Origin: JAWSUT01 sp033549345
GTDB lineage: Bacteria; Bacillota; Dethiobacteria; Dethiobacterales; Dethiobacteraceae
Assembly (NCBI GenBank): GCA_033549345.1
Contig: JAWSUT010000020.1
Location: 1 to 61,127, forward strand
DNA length: 61,127 nt
Reading direction: 5' to 3'
The notes under the pieces are model-generated. The model saw only the letters and a list, made by a program, of their open reading frames with translations, did no database searches and was not told the origin of the DNA. This document shows positions 23,033 to 29,850 of this stretch, one piece after another. The number at the start of each line of letters is the position of its first letter. The stretch's first letter is position 1. A program made the translations under genes and the position numbers.

Positions 23033-24337
23033 TTAGACAGGACCGGTCTGCTTGGCGTTACGTACCTTTTGGTGCTCAGCCAGGGCGTTTGTCAGGTCAA
23101 CCAAAACCGGACTAACAGCATCCAACCACGAAATGTCAAACGCACTGTGATCCACTGCCAGGATAACACAATCCTGGCGCAAAAGAGTATCCTCACCCAG
23201 GGGAACGCTGTGGAGATCTGCCCGGTTTATCTTGATCTTTTTAACAAGGGGGTCGTGAAAAGTTATCTGTGCCCCTCCTTTTTGCAATTTCTTGATTAGC
23301 TTGATGACGGCCGACTCGCGTATATCATTCACATCTCTTTTATACGTTACTCCCAGAATAAGGACTTTGCTTTCGTTTAGGCTCTTGTTGGCAGCGGCCA
23401 GCGTTTCCCTGATCAGACCTGTTATATAATCCGGCATGGCAGCGTTTATGCGGCGCGCAAGTTCTGCAAGTTTTGCCGGGGTTCCCCGGTTTCGCGCCCA
23501 GGATGTATAGTAAACACTGTCCACAGGGATACAGTGCCCGCCCACTCCCGGCCCGGGATAAAATGACTGAAAACCGAATGGCTTTGTAGCTGCCGCGTCA
23601 ACCACCTGCCAGATATCTATGCCGTTGGCACGACAGACCTGCGCCATCTCGTTAACAAGTGCAATATTCACGTCTCTGTATGTGTTTTCCAGAAGCTTCG
23701 AAAGCTCAGCGGCAGCAAGTGCGGCCACAGGGACGACTGTCAGGCCAAGCTGCTCATAAAACCGGCATGCCAGATTCCGGCACGCGGGAGTCAGCCCGGC
23801 TACCAGTTTGGGAATGTTACTGACTCCGAACGATTTATTTCCCGGATCGAGCCGCTCCGGAGAATAGGACAGAAAAAAATCGCTGCCGGCCGCCAGGCCC
23901 TTGTTTTGCAAAAGCGGCAGTATTTTTCCCTCAGTAGTTCCGGGAGCTACCGTACTTTCTACGATCACAAGTTGTTCCCTGCGAAGTGTCAGGGAAATTT
24001 CCCGAACAGCATCCAGCAGGAACGAGTAATCAGGGTTGCAAGCTGCATCCAACGGTGTGGGTACACAGATCACAATGACATCACAGGAAGACAGCTCATT
24101 ATAACCTGAATTGAACTGTATTACTTTCCTGTCAATTAACTTTTTCAGATCCATGTCCGGGATGTCTGAAATGTATGATTTTCCTTGTCTGAGACTGGCT
24201 ATCTTATCCCTGTCCAGGTCAATACCCAAAACAGAGTACCCTTTTATTCCGGTTAAACAGGCTAAAGGCAGCCCAACATAGCCTAATCCGACAACAGCAA
24301 TTTTAGCACTGTACGATGTAATTTTATCACTTAACAA
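23033..24337 (-). CDS. Nucleotide-sugar dehydrogenase (UDP-GlcNAc/ManNAc or UDP-Glc 6-dehydrogenase)
   Basis: It oxidises the C6 hydroxyl of a UDP-sugar to a carboxylate with two NAD+, supplying uronic acid residues to surface glycans. The 434-residue protein has the Rossmann motif 'VVGLGYVGLPLA', 'SYSPERLDPG', the catalytic Cys in 'GPGVGGHCIPVD' and C-terminal 'LGVTYKRDVNDIRESA'. 'SPERLDPG' and the length favour the WbpA/WecC-type branch over Ugd. The start is a TTG at 24337 whose ribosome site is too close, so the true start is uncertain. It diverges from the epimerase gene and forms part of the glycan locus. Confidence 0.88.
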   Translation of the reverse strand: MLSDKITSYSAKIAVVGLGYVGLPLACLTGIKGYSVLGIDLDRDKIASLRQGKSYISDIPDMDLKKLIDRKVIQFNSGYNELSSCDVIVICVPTPLDAACNPDYSFLLDAVREISLTLRREQLVIVESTVAPGTTEGKILPLLQNKGLAAGSDFFLSYSPERLDPGNKSFGVSNIPKLVAGLTPACRNLACRFYEQLGLTVVPVAALAAAELSKLLENTYRDVNIALVNEMAQVCRANGIDIWQVVDAAATKPFGFQSFYPGPGVGGHCIPVDSVYYTSWARNRGTPAKLAELARRINAAMPDYITGLIRETLAAANKSLNESKVLILGVTYKRDVNDIRESAVIKLIKKLQKGGAQITFHDPLVKKIKINRADLHSVPLGEDTLLRQDCVILAVDHSAFDISWLDAVSPVLVDLTNALAEHQKVRNAKQTGPV

Positions 24338-24459
24338 CTCACCGCCACTCCCTTTTGTTTACTACTCCATGATATGTGGGCGGCTTAATCTTGTTAACGG
24401 CTATGACATTCAAAAGCCCGGCTTCATATGATAGAAAAGAGCATGAAAGGAGCTGGGGT

Positions 24460-25410
24460 ATGCATTACTTAATTACCGGAGGAGCCGGGTTTATTGGCAC
24501 GCACCTCACACTGCGCCTGCTGGGAAGAGGCCACAGTGTCACAATTCTTGATAATCTGTCCACCGGACGTGCCGACCGCCTTGCCGAAACAGGGGCAAGG
24601 ATTGTTCTTGGCAGTGTGACCGATAAGGAACTGGTCACTTCACTGTTGCAAACTGCTGACTATTGTATCCACCTGGCCTGTGTGGTCGGTGTACGGCTGG
24701 CGATATCCAAAGGGTGCGAGATGCTGAAATTTAGTTATCTTGGTACCGAGAACGTCCTGGAGGCTGCCACCACATACGGCAAAGGCGTCTTTATCGCTTC
24801 ATCTTCTGCTATCTATGGAAAAATCCCATCTGTTCCGGTGTCGGAAGAAGATGATTCTTTGTTTGGTGCCGGCACAAAACCCAGTTGGCTGTATTCTGTG
24901 GGAAAACTCATGGAAGACCATCTGGCTCTGGCTTATTACCGTGAAAGAGGCACAGAGGTAAAAATCGGACGATTCTTTAACGTCATTGGCCCGTTTCAAA
25001 CCGGTAGCTACGGCATGGTGGTGCCGACTTTTGTTACCAAAGCGCTAAAAGGTGAACCCCTGCCTGTCTATGAAAATGGTCTGCAGACGCGGACATTCGG
25101 CTATATCGAGGATATCCTTGACGGCCTGGAATTGGTTTTGGGAAAAGGGGCTACTGGGACGCCTTACAATATCGGTGGCTGTGATGAAATAACAATCCAC
25201 GCACTGGCCGAAAAGATTAAGGCGCTGACGCAATCCACCTCGCCCATTGAGTTTATCCCCTATTCCAGCGCTTTTGGTGTTGATTTCGAAGAAACCCTGA
25301 GGCGGGTACCGGATATTTCCCGTATACGGAAGTTGGGCTATGAGCCCCGTTACACACTCGATGATGCACTCGAGCAGATTATCGCCCATCATCGGTCAGC
25401 AGGCGGATAG
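24460..25410 (+). CDS. NAD-dependent nucleotide-sugar epimerase/dehydratase
   Basis: This extended short-chain dehydrogenase has 'MHYLITGGAGFIGTHL' at its N terminus and 'SSSAIYG' and 'YSVGK' as the Ser and YxxxK catalytic residues (about 115-150), then 'GRFFNVIGPFQ' and 'TRTFGYIEDILDGL' for substrate binding. The product is 316 residues from ATG 24460, chosen because GAAAGGAG lies seven bases upstream. It could be a 4-epimerase or a 4,6-dehydratase acting on UDP- or GDP-sugars; the sequence does not separate these. It supplies precursors to the glycosyltransferases that follow. Confidence 0.88.
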   Translation: MHYLITGGAGFIGTHLTLRLLGRGHSVTILDNLSTGRADRLAETGARIVLGSVTDKELVTSLLQTADYCIHLACVVGVRLAISKGCEMLKFSYLGTENVLEAATTYGKGVFIASSSAIYGKIPSVPVSEEDDSLFGAGTKPSWLYSVGKLMEDHLALAYYRERGTEVKIGRFFNVIGPFQTGSYGMVVPTFVTKALKGEPLPVYENGLQTRTFGYIEDILDGLELVLGKGATGTPYNIGGCDEITIHALAEKIKALTQSTSPIEFIPYSSAFGVDFEETLRRVPDISRIRKLGYEPRYTLDDALEQIIAHHRSAGG

Positions 25411-25427
25411 ACAGGAGGTTTTTCTCT

Positions 25428-26348
25428 TTGTTCTTTTTTGTCAGCGAGTCCGACAGTAATTGTCACCGCTCACGATCTGTTAACCGCGGTATTCGGATGC
25501 TGCTTGATGCCAAAGGGGTTCAATATACAGAAATCACACAGCTGTCAGCATACCTTGAAAAACATCTTGGCACACATTTGTCCGGCCCTGAAGATATCTG
25601 GCTGCTGGCAGACGCACACAGCCACGCAGCACGGCAGCTCACCGCTGTACAGGGAAAAAAGTTTGCGCACGTTCATACTCATGCAGATTTTTTACATGAC
25701 GTGTTATCTGCTCTTGACGGAATTTTCGCTGAGTCACACTGGACAAAAGCCCGGCTTGTTCACGCTTACCCTATGCTTTCCTCACGAATCACTGTTTGCG
25801 GCGTCCCCTTTTACCCTCTTCTTGCAGATGATAACCCCCTGAAGCACAAGAATTTGATTATATTCAAGCAATCTTTCTGCCATGAGAATCTGGCTGTTCT
25901 GGAAGTATACCTCAGTGATTTCTTACTCAGCAGAGGCTGCAGGGTAATCCACCTCTCTCCCGCACAGGAAGAACCGTCTATACACAATGCTGCTGAATTA
26001 TTTTACTTAATGCGGGAAGGCGAAAAGCGGGGCATGGAATTTGTATTTTACTCCCGCCTTGAGGACTGCTACCGTTACCTTGCGCAGGCCCAGGCGATGA
26101 TCATCACGCCACTTGGGCAGCCTGATATATTTACCATCCTGGAAGCCGGCGCTCTGGGCACCCCCACTCTGGCTCCGGATTGCGGCACGCTTTCTGAATT
26201 GCTGCCGCCGCAAAATCTGTATCCACCTTATAATCTGGAGTCGATTATCGAGAAGGCCTGCAGCCCGCCTGCAGCCCAGGCCTGCTTTGAGCATTTTAGT
26301 CCGGAGTTTGTGTATACAACCTACCAGCATATCATGGGGGTGAGCTGA
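25428..26348 (+). CDS. Glycosyltransferase (GT-B type), first of a pair
   Basis: A 306-residue protein starting at TTG 25428 after AGGAGG. It contains 'DGIFAESHWTKARLVHAYPM', 'LIIFKQSFCHENLAVLEVYL' and a C-terminal 'TPLGQPDIFTILEAGALGTP', the E-x7-E-like sugar-nucleotide region of GT4-type enzymes. It resembles the next gene throughout ('FANSHW'/'FAESHW', 'NLYTPYDL'/'NLYPPYNL'), so the two are tandem paralogues. The donor and acceptor are unknown; a common glycan with the CgeB-like and GT-D proteins is inferred. Confidence 0.72.
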   Translation: MFFFVSESDSNCHRSRSVNRGIRMLLDAKGVQYTEITQLSAYLEKHLGTHLSGPEDIWLLADAHSHAARQLTAVQGKKFAHVHTHADFLHDVLSALDGIFAESHWTKARLVHAYPMLSSRITVCGVPFYPLLADDNPLKHKNLIIFKQSFCHENLAVLEVYLSDFLLSRGCRVIHLSPAQEEPSIHNAAELFYLMREGEKRGMEFVFYSRLEDCYRYLAQAQAMIITPLGQPDIFTILEAGALGTPTLAPDCGTLSELLPPQNLYPPYNLESIIEKACSPPAAQACFEHFSPEFVYTTYQHIMGVS

Positions 26349-27332
26349 TTGCTTTACTTTGTTGGCTATACCCCCAATGAGGGAGGCTGGGCCGGCAGCT
26401 TTAACCGCGCGGTCCGAAGCGGGCTGGAGAAATTGTGCATACCCTTTGTGGAGCTGCCCCCCTTTGACTGGAGCGGCCCTGCTGCGCCTATGAAAGAATA
26501 CCTGAGAGTACGCAGCAAGCCTGATGATGCCTGGTTCATCGGCTGGGCGCAAAGCCCAGTGATTGAGCTGATCCATAGTAAACCCGGCCGTAAATATGGC
26601 CTTGTCGTAGGGTTAACGGAAATGCACTTTGACCCCATGGTCTTTACCGGCCGGGCCGACACACTGCGGGAAAAAGAGCGCCTCGGACTCTACGATGGTC
26701 TATTTGCCAATTCCCACTGGTGTTGTGAAACTGTTTCCCGTGCCTATCCAAAGCTGTCAGGCAGAACAGTTACTACCGGTTTCCCCTTTGATTTTACAGC
26801 CCTTAAGCCCTACAGAAAGCTGACCAAGGAAAAAAACTTAGTGGTGTTTAACCAACGCTTTTCCCCGGAGCGGCTGCATAGTCTGGAAATTGAAGCGGCA
26901 CGGCTGCTTATTGCGATGGGCTACCGCGTGCAGCATCTGCTGGGAGTAAGTCCTGCACAACTGAGTAAAGGCAACCCACTGCTTAAATCACTAATAAAAA
27001 AAGCGCAGCATACCGGTATTGAATTTGTTTATAATGCCGGTAAAACCGATTATCATCAGAGGTTGGCCCGGGCCTCGCTGGTCATTACCACATCCATTGC
27101 CGATATGCTGCCTTCATCGCTGATAGAGGCCATATATCTCGGAGCTGTCCCTGTTGCCCCCAGGGCGTTTTGCTTCCCTGAGTTTGTCCACACAGACAAT
27201 CTGTATACACCGTATGACCTGGCCGAAATCCTCTCTGTTGTCACAACCAAACCGCGCCGTGAGCATCAAATTCAACAATATGCCAAAGATAAGGTCGTCA
27301 GCCGTTTTATCGAAGAAATGAAGTTGACCTAA
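26349..27332 (+). CDS. Glycosyltransferase (GT-B type), second of a pair
   Basis: The 327-residue protein starts with 'MLYFVGYTPNEGGWAGSFNR' at a TTG placed directly after the TGA of the preceding gene, so translation is very likely coupled. GGGGGTGAGC serves as ribosome site. Key regions are 'DGLFANSHWCCETVSRAYPK', 'NLVVFNQRFSPERLHSLEIE' and 'DMLPSSLIEAIYLGAVPVAP', a GT-B nucleotide-binding segment. It is paralogous to the preceding protein, probably a donor-specificity variant. No signal peptide or membrane anchor is visible. Confidence 0.72.
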   Translation: MLYFVGYTPNEGGWAGSFNRAVRSGLEKLCIPFVELPPFDWSGPAAPMKEYLRVRSKPDDAWFIGWAQSPVIELIHSKPGRKYGLVVGLTEMHFDPMVFTGRADTLREKERLGLYDGLFANSHWCCETVSRAYPKLSGRTVTTGFPFDFTALKPYRKLTKEKNLVVFNQRFSPERLHSLEIEAARLLIAMGYRVQHLLGVSPAQLSKGNPLLKSLIKKAQHTGIEFVYNAGKTDYHQRLARASLVITTSIADMLPSSLIEAIYLGAVPVAPRAFCFPEFVHTDNLYTPYDLAEILSVVTTKPRREHQIQQYAKDKVVSRFIEEMKLT

Positions 27333-27367
27333 AAAAAAGCACGCCTGTGAAACTCCGGCGTGCTTTG
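27331..27367. terminator. Bidirectional terminator
   Basis: AAAGCACGCC/GGCGTGCTTT forms a ten-base-pair stem with an 11-base loop. On the minus strand it is followed by a run of T that ends the 52-residue gene; on the plus strand the T-run is short, but it lies just after the glycosyltransferase. Confidence 0.75.
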
Positions 27368-27389
27368 CGACAATGGTGATTTATCGATA

Positions 27390-27548
27390 TTATTTGTTCA
27401 TGACAAGAGCCTGTATGGTTGTAAAGGGACGTGCCTGACAGGCTTCCCTCTCCACAGGCTTGACATGAAACACTTTTTCACCGTCAAGAATGTAGTCACA
27501 GGAAAACATAAATGTGACCATAAGTGCCATTGCTAGGACAACTAACAT
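27390..27548 (-). CDS. 52-residue hydrophobic peptide, unknown
   Basis: This short reading frame begins 'MLVVLAMALMVTFMFSCDYI' and continues to '...TTIQALVMNK' before TAA. It has an N-terminal hydrophobic segment of 16 residues ending in 'MFSC' (not a canonical lipobox) and a polar tail with one further Cys. AGGAGG lies nine bases before ATG 27548, a promoter is 70 bases upstream and a terminator follows within 25 bases, so it is a self-contained unit. I know no family match. It may be a small membrane or secreted protein; toxin or lipoprotein roles are possible but unsupported. Confidence 0.6.
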   Translation of the reverse strand: MLVVLAMALMVTFMFSCDYILDGEKVFHVKPVEREACQARPFTTIQALVMNK

Positions 27549-27616
27549 CTGGGAACTCCTCCTCTTTTTTGCAGATCCCGCTGTGGCAGCGGCGGAACCC
27601 CGTTGTTCTGTTACCC

Positions 27617-27645
27617 ATTATAGCGCAGGGCACGTATATTCTCCA
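27617..27645 (-). promoter_or_regulatory. Promoter of the 52-residue peptide gene
   Basis: On the minus strand TGGAGA is followed after 17 bases by a perfect TATAAT. The leader between start point and ribosome site holds CCGCTG-CCA-CAGCGG, a tight hairpin enclosed by CAGA/TCTG. Confidence 0.6.
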
Positions 27646-27749
27646 GCAAAAGACAAATTGTTTAACTATTAAATCTTATAGTTTCTAGAATTCTGACAAT
27701 TCTGTTCTAACTTTTTTATTTTGTCTAAACTTTGCCAATCAAGAGTCCC

Positions 27750-29285
27750 CTAGAGGATATTCAGGGCGGCCGGCCTTACCAGGCTGTCGGCCTGCCTGTA
27801 GCCGATGGCTTCTGCCAGATGCCGGGTATAAATCTTGTGCTCTTCATCCAGGTCAGCAAGTGTTCTGGCAACTTTCAGGATTCTGTCATAGGCACGGGCG
27901 CTCAGATGAAACCTGGAAAAAGCGTGTCGCAGCAAATCTCTGCCGGCTGCGTCCAGCCGGCAACAATCCTGAATGTGACGGGAGCCCATCTGGGCATTAC
28001 ATGTAATGCCTTCTTTACTGAAACGCTTTTGTTGGCGTTTCCGTGCCCGGCTAACTCTTACTGCCACCGTTTCCGACGGCTCACCGGCCGGCTTGGCAGC
28101 CACTTCCTCATAACAGAGACGGGAAACCTCAACGAACAAGTCCATCCGGTCCAGCAGGGGGCCTGATATTTTTTGCCGGTAGCGGCGTACCTGCCAGTCA
28201 CTGCAAACACATTCCACAGACAGGTCGGACAGCATACCGCAAGGGCACGGGTTCATCGACGCCAGCAGCATAAAAGCCGCGGGGTATGTATATGTTGCCT
28301 GCAGCCGGGCCACAGTAACGGCACCTTCCTCCAGCGGCTGCCGCAGTACTTCCAGTGTTTCTCTGCGGAATTCCGGGATCTCATCCAAAAACAGTACACC
28401 GTTATGTGCCAGACTCACTTCTCCCGGCCGGGGCATCCTCCCCCCTCCGCAGAGCGCGGTGGCCGATACGGTGTGATGAGGGCTGCGGAAAGGCCTGTCT
28501 GTAATAAGGTCGGCCGACTCTCTTAATAGCCCCGCTGCACTATAAATTTTTGTGGTCTCCAGACTTTCATCCTCCGTCAGAGGCGGCAGAATTGACGGCA
28601 CACAACGCGCAAGCATTGTCTTACCTGACCCGGGAGGCCCTGTCAGAATCAGGCTGTGACCACCGGCAGCCGCCACTTCCAGCGCGCGCTTTGCCCCGTC
28701 CTGCCCTTTGACACAGGCAAGGTCTGCCCGATGTGCAGCAGGGACAGGGCCGCGCGGCGGAACAGGCCGTACCGCTTTTTCTCCGGTTAAAACAGCCAGT
28801 GCCTCTTTGAGGCTGTCAGCGCCTAAAATATGCATCCCGCCGACCAGGGAAGCTTCTGCTGCATTACGAAAAGGCAGCAAAACAGTACGCATCCCCGATT
28901 CCCTGGCAGCCATGACCATGGGGAGCACACCGCGCACCGGCCGCAGCGTACCGTCCAGAGCCAGTTCACCAAGAATAACCAACGGTATTTTTTCACTGCA
29001 CAACTGGCCGCTGGCCCGCAGAATTCCCAGAGCCAATGCCAGGTCAAGCTGCGGCCCTTCTTTTTTTAAGTCCGCCGGTGCCAGGTTCACAACAATTCGC
29101 TGCATCGGAAAGTCAAAGCCGCTGTTTTTTATCGCCGCGCGCACTCGGTCCCGCGCCTCCCGAACCGCTGGATCAGGCAGGCCGACAATATCAAAACTGG
29201 GCAGTTGAGATGATAGGTATACTTCCACATCCACCAACCTGCCATCAATGCCCACAACCGTACAACCGGTCACCCGGGCTAACAT
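27750..29285 (-). CDS. YifB-family Mg-chelatase-like AAA+ ATPase
   Basis: The 511-residue protein has the ChlI/Lon-like N-terminal domain ('SSQLPSFDIVGLPDPAVREA'), then an AAA+ module with Walker A 'GPPGSGKTMLAR' and Walker B 'NGVLFLDEIPEF', and a C-terminal Mg-chelatase segment. ComM/YifB proteins act as hexameric DNA helicases promoting branch migration in transformation or recombination in other bacteria. It starts at ATG 29285 after GAGGTGACGGGGGG, under a near-consensus promoter. It is a single-gene transcript; the role in this organism is inferred from the family. Confidence 0.92.
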   Translation of the reverse strand: MLARVTGCTVVGIDGRLVDVEVYLSSQLPSFDIVGLPDPAVREARDRVRAAIKNSGFDFPMQRIVVNLAPADLKKEGPQLDLALALGILRASGQLCSEKIPLVILGELALDGTLRPVRGVLPMVMAARESGMRTVLLPFRNAAEASLVGGMHILGADSLKEALAVLTGEKAVRPVPPRGPVPAAHRADLACVKGQDGAKRALEVAAAGGHSLILTGPPGSGKTMLARCVPSILPPLTEDESLETTKIYSAAGLLRESADLITDRPFRSPHHTVSATALCGGGRMPRPGEVSLAHNGVLFLDEIPEFRRETLEVLRQPLEEGAVTVARLQATYTYPAAFMLLASMNPCPCGMLSDLSVECVCSDWQVRRYRQKISGPLLDRMDLFVEVSRLCYEEVAAKPAGEPSETVAVRVSRARKRQQKRFSKEGITCNAQMGSRHIQDCCRLDAAGRDLLRHAFSRFHLSARAYDRILKVARTLADLDEEHKIYTRHLAEAIGYRQADSLVRPAALNIL

Positions 29286-29316
29286 CCCCCCGTCACCTCC
29301 GGTCCCATTTTATTCC

Positions 29317-29345
29317 ACTATACAGCAAACACTTGTTCGTGTCAA
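29317..29345 (-). promoter_or_regulatory. Sigma-A promoter of yifB
   Basis: On the minus strand TTGACA is followed after 17 bases by TATAGT. It abuts, back to back, a plus-strand promoter for the next gene. Confidence 0.85.
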
Positions 29346-29346
29346 G

Positions 29347-29374
29347 TTGACTGATTCTTAAAATTTCGTAATAT
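29347..29374 (+). promoter_or_regulatory. Promoter of the kal-spoIID operon
   Basis: On the plus strand TTGACT is followed after 16 bases by TAATAT. Its -35 box begins two bases after that of the divergent yifB promoter, so a protein bound here could affect both. Confidence 0.6.
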
Positions 29375-29439
29375 GCAGGAAGAATACCGGCAGCCGCGGA
29401 AATCTGAAAGTAAGACACTAGAACCATGGGGGGATTTTG

Positions 29440-29850
29440 ATGATAAATGAAAAGGTAACGATTCGACTCAGAATGTCCGCAAAAGACGCGCATTACGCCG
29501 GCGGCCTGGTGGACGGAGCCCGTATTCTCGGCCTGTTTGGTGACGTGGCAACGGAGCTGTTAATCCGGCATGACGGTGATGAAGGTCTCTTCGTAGCCTA
29601 TGACAGCATAGAATTTCTTGCTCCTGTTTATGCAGGGGACTTTATTGAGGCGCAGGGGTCCATCGTTTCGGTTGGCAGGAGCTCCCGGCGGATGGAGTTT
29701 CTGGCTCAGAAAGTCATAGTTCCGGCAGCAGACGGAAAATATCCTTCCGCAGCCGATGTATTGGCCGAGCCTCAGCCCGTCTGTCGTGCAAGCGGTACAT
29801 GTGTTGTTCCGCCCGACAGGCAGCGCGGACAGGGGAGGCAGACACTGTGA
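29440..29850 (+). CDS. kal: 3-aminobutyryl-CoA ammonia-lyase
   Basis: This 136-residue hotdog-fold protein has 'DAHYAGGLVDGARILGLFGD', 'GDEGLFVAYDSIEFLAPVYA', 'GDFIEAQGSI' and 'VCRASGTCVVPPDRQRGQG', the pattern of Kal, which removes ammonia from 3-aminobutyryl-CoA to give crotonyl-CoA in lysine fermentation. The start is ATG 29440 after GGGGGG; TTG 29437 is inside the spacer. None of the other lysine-fermentation genes (kamA, kamDE, kce, kdd) is in this window, so the pathway role cannot be confirmed. Its last four bases overlap the start of the SpoIID-like gene. Confidence 0.85.
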   Translation: MINEKVTIRLRMSAKDAHYAGGLVDGARILGLFGDVATELLIRHDGDEGLFVAYDSIEFLAPVYAGDFIEAQGSIVSVGRSSRRMEFLAQKVIVPAADGKYPSAADVLAEPQPVCRASGTCVVPPDRQRGQGRQTL

